DNA from: Fasciolopsis buskii
Lineage: Eukaryota > Platyhelminthes > Trematoda > Plagiorchiida > Fasciolidae
Direction of reading: 5' to 3'
Assembly: GCA_008360955.1 (NCBI GenBank)
Contig: LUCM01009167.1
Location: 147,280-211,279, forward strand
DNA length: 64,000 bases
In this document: positions 12,279 through 23,899 of the stretch, one piece after another
How the letters are laid out: the number at the start of each line of letters is the position of its first letter
Numbering within the stretch: position 1 is the first letter of the stretch
Program-made: the position numbers and the translations under genes
The notes under the pieces: generated by a model
Told to the model about the DNA's origin: nothing
The model's input: the letters and a program-made list of their open reading frames with translations, nothing else
Databases searched by the model: none

Positions 12279-15200
12279 ACTACGTCTAATGACCTTACAG
12301 TATTAACTTCGTAGGACACTGTCCAGCACATTTTACCAGTACGAAATCGAAGACGAGAGTAAATCTACCATGCACAAATGTGTGTCGAGGTTGAAACAGA
12401 GGAAACACGATGCGACTGCGACATTCACAATGACCTGAAAAATTGTTTGTTGTTGTGCCCAAGGGTCTGATCACTAGTTTCGGCTGCGGGAATTTCATTA
12501 TTATGACCAATGTCAGTGTCATCTCGATCGATGCCGGAACATTTCTGCCCCAAACCCCAAAGGTGAACGTCAGAACCCTTTGACTGACACGTCAGGATTG
12601 GTGATCTTTAGACGTCCAGATTGACCAAATTTGACTAACCATTTTGTGACTGATATTCACTGAAGGAGAATTTCAATGGAAACTTACATATTAAGAACTG
12701 AACGGGCAACTGAAATAGACGGTATTATATAGTCAGCCCTATAGAATGCTTTCCTGAGGAGAACGAAATCATAATGGAGGGTTTGCAAGCTATCTTCTTG
12801 CAAATGCCTTATCACAAAGCTCATGCACTGTTGCTCACAGTAATAAGCGGAATGGAAAGAACATGGCCGCAGAAAGAAACCACTGAAGCAAATAATTCTT
12901 TGGGTTTACCTGAGAAAATGAGGAATGACGAAGAGGAACGTCCGTAAAAAAGCCCCCAACTGATGAGGGACTAATTCTGGAAAAAATAACGAGCAGCACT
13001 CAAATTTTCGGATTTGATTCAAATTGCATTTCGGAGCAAAACGATGATGGAAACGAATTACACTCGTCAAATTCACGCAGTTTTAAAAATTTGGCACAGG
13101 ATAGAAGAGCCAAGTGAGTGACGAGTGAATATTTTGAGAAAGGAAAAGCAGACAATAAAATAGTACATTTAGGCGAATTGACGGCACTAAGCAAAAGACT
13201 GGCTTGTGGGGAAAAATAAAACTTTGGACAGTAAAAGCTAAATTACCGAAACCCTCATTAGTTGATACAAAACACACCACGGTGGTAATCAGCACGTAAA
13301 CAAATCTAGTTCTAAGGAAGTAAAAAACAAGAGTAAGTAAGACGGAGAGGTGACAAAACAATGAAGGAGATTAAAAATTAACATTCATAATTGGAAGATT
13401 TTCCGGCGAACTCGATGGTTAAGGTGCTTTCAGAAAGGTAGGGGAGCCAGAAAAGTGACAGACAACCGAAGAACAACGAGAAAACGCGTATCCAAGGGAA
13501 TTAGTTGACTTATCTGAAGATATTCCAACGGATGCTGCGACAACAAAACATCTCTTTATGCAAACCGGAGGTTGTAGAAAGCTGATGTGTCCAGTTACTT
13601 AGAAGAAGAAAAGCACGATTTCGTCTTTCAGGCACGAGAACGTTAAACATTCCCCTAGATATCTGGATAATAAGTGTGCTTTTGAATAATTCAAATTTCG
13701 CTGTATATGTGGGGTTGCTTGGCAAACATGCGCTACTTTCAACGACCCCATGAGCACGGTAATTGAAGGCCACATTTCCAGAACAGATGTGGTTGTAATC
13801 TTGTCTATTTAAGACATTCAGGATGACTTTTCCCGTTGTCAATGCCATCAGGAAAGTGATGTTTCGGAGAAATGGTCAAAGTTGAGGGAGTGAACAGAAA
13901 GTCGAGACGTCTCAAGCAAACCCGTCTTTAGTTTTTCCATAGATAGAGCCTCGGAAAAACAGGAAAACCAGTCACAGAATTCACCGAATAAGCAAGTTCA
14001 TACAGGGCTGACGAATGCGGAAGAAAGTGAAAACAGGAGCGCGTTGTGCCCGCAGCTTGACCAAGTGCACCAAGAAGTAAAATTCCAGTGAACAAAATCA
14101 TAGTGATTTAAACGATGGTGACTGTACAAGTCCAAAGCTTGACGTAATAGTCGCCGCCTAAAAATAAGTGGCTGTCTTACTGAATAAGTGGAGAAGTGTC
14201 CCCTAGGTAGTCTATTTACTTTTCTCTGGATCTGTACCAGTTCGCCTAAGGGAGCCATAAATCAACCAGAGTATTAATAAAATTATTGATGGGAACCGTT
14301 TAACGGGACAGAGAGGATAGAAATCGCTGTAACGTTCTGCTGAAGACTGACTGAGTTACTGTGAAAGCCATTAACCACGGATCACCAATACGACAGAACC
14401 TAAGGCGGCAGTTAGGGAAAAAACCGTTCATTCAGCTACAGGAACAAGTAGAGTGATAGTCGAATTACTGCGCCATGATGAATTAGTCCTAATAGTACAG
14501 CCTACACGGCTATTCTTCAAGCATTGTACGCTGTCCCGTAGTAACTGCACATGATATCGCATAACTTGGTCATTTCGCATTCTGTTGAGAATGATGACAA
14601 CCTGTTCTTGATCCCCACACAAATTTAGGTCTCGCAAAGATTCCGTCAATTTGACACATGCGCAACTAAGCAGACACACGCACACGCACTCATAGAAGGC
14701 CTTTTATTAATAACCGATGCTGTTAGCTTCAATTTTTTCAACTAGGAGTACCCAGTCCACCTAGAACCAGCAATTTCTCAACCGATTAGAGGCGGATAGT
14801 ACAAGACAAGATTGTTCTATACGGCATAGTATGGCCTCTGAAACAACTGCTACGGGCAAGCACACAGTTAACGAGTAGAATATCTTGAGATTATTGTCAG
14901 TAGATTAATCCGTTCTATGCAGTTTGTTAAGCCTGAGGTAGTTAGTTAAAGGAAACAGTTTCAAGGCGCTTATAACAACTGGGATAGTGACTCCATTGTA
15001 CGGCTGTGTGATCTTTGTTGAGGTTCACCAAAAGCGCCCATGCATTTCACTCCTGCTGTGACGGGCAAAAGGAGCGGACCATTTGGTGCTAATGGAAAGG
15101 CCTGGAACAAACTCGGTCCAAAATCAGTTTTTATTCGCACCGATCAAGCTATCAAACACCCTTTTGTTGCAACCACCGTTCTGCAGACAAGTCTTCCGTC

Positions 15201-18200
15201 AGCACCTGTGAGGGCTCAAAACCACGCACATAAAACTGGTGCGTGATGTAGTTTAGTCGGTCACAGATGAACCATTCCTGTGGCCTATTCCAACAATAGC
15301 TGATTATTTCTAACCAGGTCTAACTATTAGCGAGAGGTCTAACTATCCCCGAAAAGCGTAAACCTAATCGATTTCTTATCACTCACCGTCAAGTTGCTTT
15401 TCAAGTGTCTTTGCTGATTATCAAAGCTCGTTTTCTAGACAGAATAGAAATAGAGTCCTGCAGAAACAACCTTACGGTAAAATTCACTCGTCTGGTCACC
15501 AAAACAAGTGTCAGTGGCATATCGGTACTGTTTCTCGTTTCTTATGACAGATATTTTACCGAAAAATACAGTATATTGGGGTTGAATGTGAACAAGGAAA
15601 GTTCGAGGACAGAACGGGTTGCACAGATGTGATTCATTTCATCCTCTGTGTTTGGTGCAGTGAATTCACTAAAGGAATATTGATACCAGAAGTGAATTTA
15701 ATAGACACGCATGCTAACCTTTAAATGACTACTAGGATATCTCAATGAGTAGTGGCATGCACGGTAAAAATTGCCATGTTGTTAAGTGCACAGGGATGAA
15801 CTAAAACGGAGTGCACGAAACATGTATTTGAATGTATGTGCTTCGAATAAGTCAAAAGCAATCCGTGGCAGTGGAACATATGTCAGCCGTACCATAGCAG
15901 TCCAATAGTCGGTCTAAATTCCCCCTCCCTGCAACGAGCGCAACGTAATTATATCACGTTGGAACAGCAAACTGATAATTTTGGCCGAGTTCAAACAAAT
16001 CACTGATTTTCGACAATGATACAGTCACCGGAAATTTTCGTCATGCTGCGTTGACTAAAATTGTCTCGTTAGGTTTTAGTACGCGACCGTCAGGTGATGG
16101 AAAGTGGAACATTTCGGTCTGAATTCAAAAGTTTTTGCAATTTTTTTCTAAAGCAGGGCACAGCTGCCGATCAAAAACGGATATTTCGGGAACACGTCTC
16201 CGGGGTGTCCACTATGCCACGGTGTTAAAAGCCGGTGTGTCGGACATGCACTGCAAAATGATCCGGCAAGCTTGAGAATAGCGGAAGAATTCTGAGTTTA
16301 TTAATAGATTAAGCCTAAATGTACTAACTTCAACAAATACCAGTTCTGAAGACGGGTTTGCTCAAAGGAACTGAACATTGCACATTTTTGAAATGACGAT
16401 ATTCGGCCAGGGTCCCAGCAGCAAACTCCACAAAATGCTTTTGCATCTGTCGCGATTAGACTATTCTTTTTCACGCATCCTAGTTTGTCTCATTATTTGG
16501 AAGCGTGTGGGACTTTAAAAGATAATTGAATTCTGCCAGGTCCTCGGCAGAAAATTTCAAAATCTGACATCCAGTGTGCATTCCGGTTGTACATTGGAGA
16601 TGGAGGAATACGGGAAGCTTTTAAACCGCCCACGAAAAAACAATGCAATCAGAGTAATGCTGCTTGTCGCAATAGTTTATGACTAGACATTAAGGACCAA
16701 TCAAGTTTAATCTTTGTCTGTCTGTCCCTAATGCCAGAAAAAATGGCAATCGCACTCGGCAGCGAGATGGGTTCCCTGTGAAGGTCCCAGGTCGATGGGA
16801 GTATTTTAGACCGCTTATTTCTGTCCCGGTTCAGTCTGTCACAGAAATCAACTCATTTATAACATTATCATTTCAGTTAATTCGCCATAAATGCCGACGG
16901 TCGTAGATCAGTCGCTTTGTCAACTGTGCACAAGACTGCACCTATGGAATTTCGCTGGATTCAATGGCTCCAACTGGTGCAATTCTGCACTTATTCGTCG
17001 AGCAACGCAGTCAAGATGCACCACATCTTCCCCGCACTTAGCACTATTCAGCCAAGTCTGAGTCATGACAAGTAGGAGACGACCGTTTAATTTCGTTGAT
17101 TAAAATAAACCACGCGCTCAAAATGATCAAACCACCAGTTCGACCTTCGATCAGCAGAACGAGGTGTAAGTGCATAAAAAGCCGAAACACAAGCTTGATG
17201 TCGATGGAAAATTGTCGGCACATAAACGGTCTTTTATTATTGAAAGTAGTGAGCATTCCATTGGGTAAAATTACGCCGACTTTCGAAGTCAAAATCTGGC
17301 TTTTAAAACAAGTTTGCTGTTTAGTTGTTAAGTTGCAGAGAAATCTGGGTGGATTATGCACGATCAGACTTTACAACCCTGCGAATCGATATTTCAGACG
17401 AATTCAAAACTGAGCCGAATTAACAGATCAGGTGTGCGTACGCATTCTCTTTGGTCGCTTCTATATCACACAAATCGATCGTCTACCAGCGATACCTGCA
17501 TGCGCCTGTTTTTAGGCCGGTCGATCACAAGTGACGCTTCCGTTCGTGTCCTTTTGACCAATCATCGAAGCTACAACAAACAGTTGTAATTTATGTTGGA
17601 TTTATAGCTTTCTTTGCCCGTTTTTACAAAGCTAATTTTAGTGTTATCGATGGTTAGGTTTTGAAGCTAAAACCCGCGGAATAACAGAATTTCGTAATGA
17701 TTTTGGGCGATCCCATGTCAAATGTCCCTTCACACAAGATTTCCACTCTAATTCCCACAGCTTCGTTTTCCTGCCCCCCGACAGGTTGTTACGACCATTT
17801 TGTTGTTGCGCTGTCTTGTGTTCCGATGGTCACAACGGCATAGCAACTGTACTGGTCTCGGTCATTCTCAGGCGTTCACTTAAAGACCGAAGATTATCGA
17901 CAAGAAGAATTTGTAATCGTTTCCGCCATTAATAAATGTATCGCACCGGCTTTATAAACATAATCTAGACAAAGACAACTAGAGAATGAAAGTTGAGTAT
18001 TCAGGGAGAACTCTAAGAGAAACAAATGAAATCTCATTGGCTAACGGATATATTAAAATAGAATGCGGTGCAGATAACAAGATGCTGTAAGTACGAAGCT
18101 GCAATTTGCAACGTCGACCGAGTAAATAATATGGCTCAAAATCACAGAATGCGCAACCCAAAAGATACCGACAATTAGAATGGTGAGCTTTGCACCTTAG

Positions 18201-18873
18201 GAGAGATCAATCTTACTAGAAAATAAAAACAGGTCCACATCTGTCGGTGGCCTGTCATTCAGCACTGTCTTCCCATTTCTGCGTTTGTGTTAAAGGAATA
18301 GTTTTTCCGTTGATAAGATAACCTAGCCTGAAATGTAACGTAATTAGTGGGGATTATGAAATTTTAGAAAGCTATTTTTGACTGTTAATGTCAGCTTTTC
18401 CATGAAATAAGTTCGGAAAATTTTAGAACATTCGCTGGTCTCATGTAGAACTCGGAATCAAAAGAAACCCACAGGACGGTTTTGCTAGAAAAATTTCCTT
18501 ACTATTTTGAAATGACGTTCTTATCTGTTTGGGCATTACCACAGCCTGGAAACAAATTGATCCGAGCGAAATTGTTTATGTATATCTATATCTGAAAATA
18601 TGACCACAGAACACACCCATTCCAATAGGCCGCATGTAATTTTGACCTGACGAGTTACATGCAGAGTTGCGAGTTTTCGTGCATTTTTGCTCGCAATCGG
18701 AGTACAATATTTTGTGCGCCAAAACCAGGTCATTCAGTAAAACTTAGCCTCATGAACCAACGCAATCGTTGCAACACATTAGTATTGCCTATCCTCTGTC
18801 ATACTCAGGGTGTGAGCCTGAGCATTCCAAATGTGAGGAGCGCGTGTGACGGATGTGTCACCGCCTCTCGTCC
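12278..18873. other. Unassigned DNA, no recognisable gene
   Basis: This is 6.6 kb in which no conserved coding block, RNA gene or transposon end was recognised. ORFs are under 120 codons, overlap on opposite strands and lack known motifs. The segment just before 18874 might include part of the neighbouring retroelement's 5' region, but I see no endonuclease block that proves it. Confidence 0.5.
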
Positions 18874-19271
18874 ACACAGTCTAACTGTACAAACGCACTC
18901 TTCCGGTCATGCTGATTCGGTAGAAAATTACACGATCGCCACTGCTCACGGTTCACTGACATATCTTTCATTGTCCCCAACCAACTTGTTAACGGGTCTT
19001 TCGGACCCCAACCACGAAGACGTGAGACACCTACTTTATCTAAGCTAGCTGTACATCTTATCATTTCACGTTGCCACGTCATCTGTTGACCTCCACGTGG
19101 CTTCTTCCATTCCTTGTGAGGAACCCAGAATAAGGTATGATATGGTAGACAAGTTTTTGCCATATGCAACGCGTGACCCAATCAGCGTAGTCTGCTAAGT
19201 TTCATACGCTGAAATAAGATATTCTGATCACAGGCGCCTAGTATTAGATTCCTGACCTCCACGTTACTCAC
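18874..19271 (-). mobile_element. Inverted near-identical copy of the RTE 3' coding segment
   Basis: The minus strand here matches plus-strand 21495-21892 over 398 bp with about five differences by eye. It encodes the same C-terminal block (GHALHMAKTCLPYH, PRGGQQMTWQREM, GWGPKDPLTSW). Homology stops abruptly at both ends: the RTE 3' UTR is missing at 18874, and at 19271 the sequence joins directly to the endonuclease part of the plus-strand element. Both copies carry the same TGA in place of the expected Trp in the RLRWLGH block. The duplication therefore arose from an already dead element, or the two have since been homogenised by gene conversion. Confidence 0.9.
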
Positions 19272-19274
19272 TCC

Positions 19275-19735
19275 AGTAAACTACAGCGATGACTCACAAA
19301 AAGACAAGTTTTATGATGAAGTCATCAGTCTTGTTAGAAAGGGCAAAAGTTCTGACGCTCTATGGGTGGCAGGTGATTTTAATGCACCAGTTCGAACGTT
19401 GGGTGCATCGGAGGTCTTGCCTGTTCAGCGAACAGAAAACGGGAAAGTTTTCTCCAATTCTGTGCGGATAATAACTTATTCCTATCTCGTATGAATTTCT
19501 GACACAGTTCGTGCTGCACGCCAAACATGGCGTTCTAACTCGGCAGGTAGTCTGAGTCAGATCGACCAAATTGCAGTAAGGCGCAGCTCTATCCAGAAAT
19601 GTAGATCGTACTAGACCACGTACGACGATTCGGACCATGCATTAGTTTTAATGCGATTTTTGCCACAGCTCAACGGCCATCGACGCAGGCCATAAACCCG
19701 AGTAGCCATCGAACGTCTGTCTGATTCAGCTGTTC
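19275..19735 (+). pseudogene. RTE endonuclease domain remnant (APE type)
   Basis: Translation from 19282 gives DSQKDKFYDEVISLVRKG followed by LWVAGDFNAPV. GDFNA (19372-19386) is the conserved block of apurinic/apyrimidinic-type endonucleases in non-LTR retrotransposons, the enzyme that nicks target DNA to prime reverse transcription. A frame change near 19455 is needed to read on into FCADNNLFLSRMNF, and a TGA follows at 19499. The N-terminal part of the domain, with its first catalytic residues, is absent because the inverted fragment abuts the 5' side. The remnant cannot encode an active nuclease. Confidence 0.8.
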
Positions 19736-20460
19736 GCAACAGCTACGAACAGAAACAATCCGAAGAACTAAGAACTCCGACTAGCAGCAATGTAGACGAG
19801 CATTGGGATCAAATTAAGCAGGCGATGCATTTGGCAGCAGATTTCGCCTGTGGTCCTAGGTCTAGCGTTCATCAAAGACACTGGATCTCGCAAGAGTCGC
19901 TGGGTCTAATGGAGTAAAAAGGCCAGCTCCCTAACTGCAAGGAAGTGAACAAGATGCGTTGACAGTTGTCGGGTCAGGTGACCAATAGCCCTAAGAATGA
20001 CCGTGAAAACTGGTGGGTTAAGTTGGCCGAAGAGATAGAAGTAGCGGCCCCTTCGGTTAACAGTCAAGGCTTATTTAAGCTTATACGTAACAGCGGTGGG
20101 CAGCGAAATTCGGTTAGCGAAGTCGTGTGCGTTAGGAGTGGAGAGCTCAGCCAAGACAACAAAATCTGGACCGTTGGGCTGAGCACTTCAAGGATCAGTT
20201 TAACTGGCCACACGCTAACGTATTTAGGCCGACGTCTGCAGCTGCGAACCCTCGGGAGGTGTCTGTTTACCCCTCCCCTCCTCAAAGAAAGCGGAGGTAG
20301 AGTCGAATAATCGGCTTCTAAGGAGGGGAAAAGCGACCGATCCCAGCGAACTTGCTACAGTTCCTTTTAAATTGGGTGGAGAAAACCTGATGAAAGCACC
20401 TACCTCCTTGCTTCGTGATATCTGGAACGAGGACAGCATTCCGTTATCTTGAGGCGAATC
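19736..20460 (+). pseudogene. RTE linker between endonuclease and reverse transcriptase
   Basis: The reading here keeps the character of the RTE linker: HWDQIKQAMHLAADFACGP, then HWISQESLGLME, and NDRENWWVKLAEEIEVAAP from the ORF at 19966-20310, followed by LFKLIRNSGGQRNSVSEV. At least two stops (around 19916 and 19960) and frame changes interrupt it. The linker has no catalytic function of its own but confirms that the flanking endonuclease and reverse transcriptase pieces belong to one element in one orientation. Confidence 0.75.
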
Positions 20461-20461
20461 A

Positions 20462-21290
20462 TTGATTGTACCCATCTTCGAGAAGGGCACACGAAGTGAC
20501 TGTAGCAATCATCGTGGGATTAGTTTAATTCCGATAGTTACTAAGGTGTTAGCTTCGATGAGGCTGCGCCACTTGACACCGATTCGCGAGAGTAACATCC
20601 GCGACCAGCAGACCGGATTTTGTCCAGGTCGAGGTTGCATCGACCAGAAACTCAGTCTCCGACACATACTCGAGGCGTGCCACACACGAGACCACCCTAC
20701 AATCGTAGTCTTTCTGGACTTGGAAGGCGCGTTCCACTCAGTGTATCAGACAATACTATTCAGTGCTCTCCACCGGAAGGGTGTGCCATCGAAGTTCGTG
20801 AACTTGTTGCGAGCATTGTACTTGCATACCCATGGTCGCGTGAGGGGTATACGGTGAATTATCAAGTTCATTCGAAACGGCTAGTGGCGTTCGACAAGGG
20901 TGCCCCATCTCTCCATGCCTGTTCAATTTCGTCACGGACGAGATGATGGAAGATGCTTAGGGAGGTCTCCAAGATGTAGAAGTCGAACGGGAAACTGAAG
21001 GGAAGCTGTGTGATCTAGATTACGCAGACGGCATTGTATGCCTTTTCGAGTCTGTGGGCCATGCACGACGCGCAATAGGTAGACTCTCGAGTTCTGTAGC
21101 TCTGTTTGACATGTGTTTTGCACCTCCAAAGTATAAAGTGCTCTTGCAGGAGTGGACGACAGCGGTACTTAACTTGGTACTGGATGGCGAGGAACTCATG
21201 ACTGTGGACCGTTTCACCTACCTTGGTAGCTACGTGTCCAACGACGGTAGCTCGGGAGTGGAGGTAAACACGTGTATCTTGAAGGCTTGA
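20462..21290 (+). pseudogene. RTE reverse transcriptase domain, catalytic motif degraded
   Basis: The reverse transcriptase would copy the element RNA at the nicked target. Visible blocks in order are VPIFEKGTRSDCSNHRGISL, QQTGFCPGRGCIDQ, motif A VVFLDLEGAFHSV (Asp codon at 20717-20719), motif B GVRQGCPISPCLFNF from 20889 in another frame, and motif C LDYADGIVCLF. Motif C reads YADG (21021-21032) where an active enzyme has YADD, so the second metal-binding Asp has become Gly. A frameshift lies just before 20847. Stops occur at 20958-20960 and 21288-21290, the latter where an Arg codon is expected before AAYDELKHMWRW. The domain is certainly inactive. Confidence 0.9.
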
Positions 21291-22025
21291 GCAGCTTACG
21301 ATGAACTCAAACACATGTGGCGTTGGGCTAATACTTCACTGAATTTGAAATTTCGTGTGCACTGCGCCGAAGTGCGTTCGGTTGTGTTGTACGGTTGCGG
21401 GACGTGGAGTATGCGTGTGGGCGATGTTCGTTGGTTGGAGGTTTTTGACCATCGATGTCTACGTAGTAGGTCTAGGATTGGATGCGGTGACCTGGTGAGT
21501 AATGTGGAGATCAGGAATCTAATACTAGGCGCCTGTGATCAGAATATCTTATTTCAGCGTATGAAACTTAGCAGACTACGCTGATTGGGTCACGCGTTGC
21601 ATATGGCAAAAACTTGTCTACCATATCATACCTTATTCTGGGTTCCTCACAAGGAATGGAAGAAGCCACGTGGAGGTCAACAGATGACGTGGCAACGTGA
21701 AATGATAAGATGTACAGCTAGCTTAGATAAAGTAGGTGTCTCACGTCTTCGTGGTTGGGGTCCGAAAGACCCGTTAACAAGCTGGCTGGAGACAATGAAA
21801 GATATGTCAGTGAACCGTGAGCAGTGGCGATCGTGTAATTTTCTACCGAATCAGCATGACCGGAAGAGTGCGTTTGTACAGTTAGACTGTGTTCCATGTG
21901 TTGGCTGCAGCAGCATCTTATCTTTTCCCGCCTGTGTAAGTCCACCCCCTGTTCCCCTTGGATATCCACTTTTTATATACTTCTGTAACCTTGGGGAAAA
22001 GGCAGCGATCAATGGGACTGTTTAA
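21291..22025 (+). pseudogene. RTE C-terminal region
   Basis: This region continues the reverse transcriptase frame: MWRWANTSLNLKFRVHCAEV, SVVLYGCGTWSMRVGDVRWL, EVFDHRCLRSRSRIG, then after a TGA at 21582-21584 LGHALHMAKTCLPYHTLF and PRGGQQMTWQREM. The pattern after the RT thumb is characteristic of RTE elements in parasitic flatworms. The last frame runs to a TAA at 22023-22025, but the true end of the protein is probably near CNFLPNQHD (about 21866); what follows looks like 3' UTR. The 21495-21892 part is duplicated in inverted orientation at 18874-19271. Confidence 0.88.
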
Positions 22026-22045
22026 CGCTGAATGCTGAACGATAA

Positions 22046-22061
22046 GGATGATGATGATGAC
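22046..22061 (+). repeat. GAT-repeat 3' terminus of the RTE element
   Basis: A short run of GAT triplets follows the RTE 3' UTR. RTE-clade elements commonly end in short tandem repeats instead of poly(A), so this marks the probable 3' boundary of the insertion. Confidence 0.7.
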
Positions 22062-23812
22062 ATGTAATTTCCAGCTGAAAATATCAAGTCTAAGCCAGGT
22101 GTGAGACGAAGACTGGGGACCGTTGATATGTGAAATGAAAACTCGAAATCCATGCTTCCCAGGTGTACGGTTGACCGGATAAATTGCAGTCTCAGCCTGA
22201 AAGTTGGTATCTGAAGTGGAGTCAGTCAAGACTATCAAACATAAAGACTATACACGAGGGCCTGTGAGATTTATACGAACCCCTAATTCACTTGAAGACT
22301 ATAAGTAGGTCAATTTAACTCCAGAATCTGCATCCGAAACCACAATCTGTGCACATGCTTGCTTATAGAACTTCCAAAATATAGCACATCACTCTCTTCA
22401 TTGGTTGGCGAGTGACTTAATCAGTAAGCTAAGTATATGGCATTTCCCCCCACTTATTCCAGTGACTGTCCTACCATTTTTGCGCTGCTCAAGGAACTTT
22501 TGCTGAAATTAGCACTGCTAGACTGCGTCATCAGCAGAGGAGTACAATTTAGATTACGACACCACGAGAAGATACCAATTGGAATTCAGTACTGCGCGAA
22601 AGTTTCGCCAAACAGGTGTGTTTCTGCCGTAATCACGCGGCCGAGGTTGCCCGGATTCCGGCGGCCCTAACCTCATTGACAAAGCATCCAAGAAGTCATA
22701 ATGCTAGCTAACGTCGTCACCATAGAACAGTACAGTGAGAAAGATAGAGAACTAATCAGACGCTCTTAGGTTCGACCTACACTCACATACACATATACAC
22801 ACAATCGTTGATATGCGAACATTTCCTCAGAGTTAACTGATTGCAAAAATTGACCTCAGAAGGGTTGGCTAATAAAATCAAATGCCGAAAAATTTGTTTT
22901 CGTCATTGTAACATTAACAACTGCTGTCGGCTCTTATTGTCTGATGCCTAGCCTTAAATTCTACCGTAAGCTGTGATTGAGACCTAAAGTGTGAAATTAT
23001 TTCAACCAGGGGAACAACGAAGTGCTGTGTAAATGTTTAGAATCAAGAAACTTTCACTAAGTGGAATAAAATTGCGCATTTCATTTGACTGTGCACAGCA
23101 AACAGAAAATGGGTTGAGAGAGCGGTAACGAAGCGCATTAGCAGTTTAAATAGCACTGATCGCAGTCTGCAAGTGTTAGTGTGCTGATCAAGTCATGCTA
23201 CCAGGCGAGTGGGCGGACCAATCATTAATATTTGTTCTTTACTAATTTCATGCAAAAAAATAGTTTATCCAGGAGTACCTTCAAAATGGAACTGTCTGGT
23301 TTTATCTTGTCTCGCAATCTTCCATTTTGGGACAATTTGGGTCGGTAGTTAGGACAAAACTCCCCTATGATGCCGATAGTTACTTACGTTTCTGGAAGGA
23401 TGATGAACCAATAGTTTACACCAAAAGTTGTCACTTATGGAATTGTGCAGCATTATCGAAATGCAACTGCCGGTCATTAACTTAACCGCAAGTAGTGCTC
23501 TAATGGTTGATACAACAGTGTTGTCCTGATCCTGCATAATCGTGCCGTGGAAAATTTGGTTTGGATCATTCTGATTTAATGACCATAACATGCCTAATCA
23601 TTTGACTGATCACGAACGCCTAAACCCGAGTTGTTCATGATTCTCAGAAATTATAGCCCTTTTTATTTGTTTGTGTGACCGTTTGGTACTATCACTGTAC
23701 CTTTTTACGCTTCATGTCTAAATCGTCAATCCAAAACAGCTAAGTCGATCGCCGTTGCACACTGCTTAGGTGTTAGCAGTGCACAATACGACTCCTACTT
23801 CCGACACTAGCA
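22062..23812. other. Unassigned DNA downstream of the RTE element
   Basis: No recognisable coding, RNA or repeat feature was found. Confidence 0.5.
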
Positions 23813-23899
23813 TCACTACTAATGCCGTTGCTACTACCACCACTACTACTATTACTACTACTACTACTACTACTACTACTATTACTACTACTACTACTG
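23813..23899. repeat. ACT trinucleotide microsatellite
   Basis: About 29 triplets, mainly ACT with ATT, ACC and GTT variants. On the minus strand it creates a polyserine ORF (61 codons), which is a simple-repeat artefact. Confidence 0.88.

Larger units (their letters stand above)
19275..22061 (+). mobile_element. RTE-clade non-LTR retrotransposon, 5'-truncated and inactivated
   Basis: This is the clearest element in the window. In order it holds the C-terminal half of an AP endonuclease domain (AGDFNAPV block), a linker, a reverse transcriptase domain, the flatworm-RTE C-terminal region, and a short 3' UTR ending in a GAT-type repeat at about 22046-22061, the kind of 3' end RTE elements have. 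The N-terminal half of the endonuclease is missing. Coding is broken by frameshifts (for example near 19455 and before 20847) and by in-frame stops (19499, 20958, 21288 and 21582). The relationship to RTE elements of schistosomes and liver flukes (SR2-like) is inferred from remembered family features. No target-site duplication was identified. Confidence 0.92.

Noticed and set aside
12025..12306. Polythreonine ORF
   Set aside because: It is a translated ACT microsatellite.
12754..12769. CTGAGGA followed by GAAC and GAAA, hammerhead-like
   Set aside because: Only four bases are available for stem II, and no stem I or III pairing was found.
18659..19048. 129-codon plus-strand ORF
   Set aside because: It is antisense to the inverted RTE segment; the true coding sense is the minus strand.
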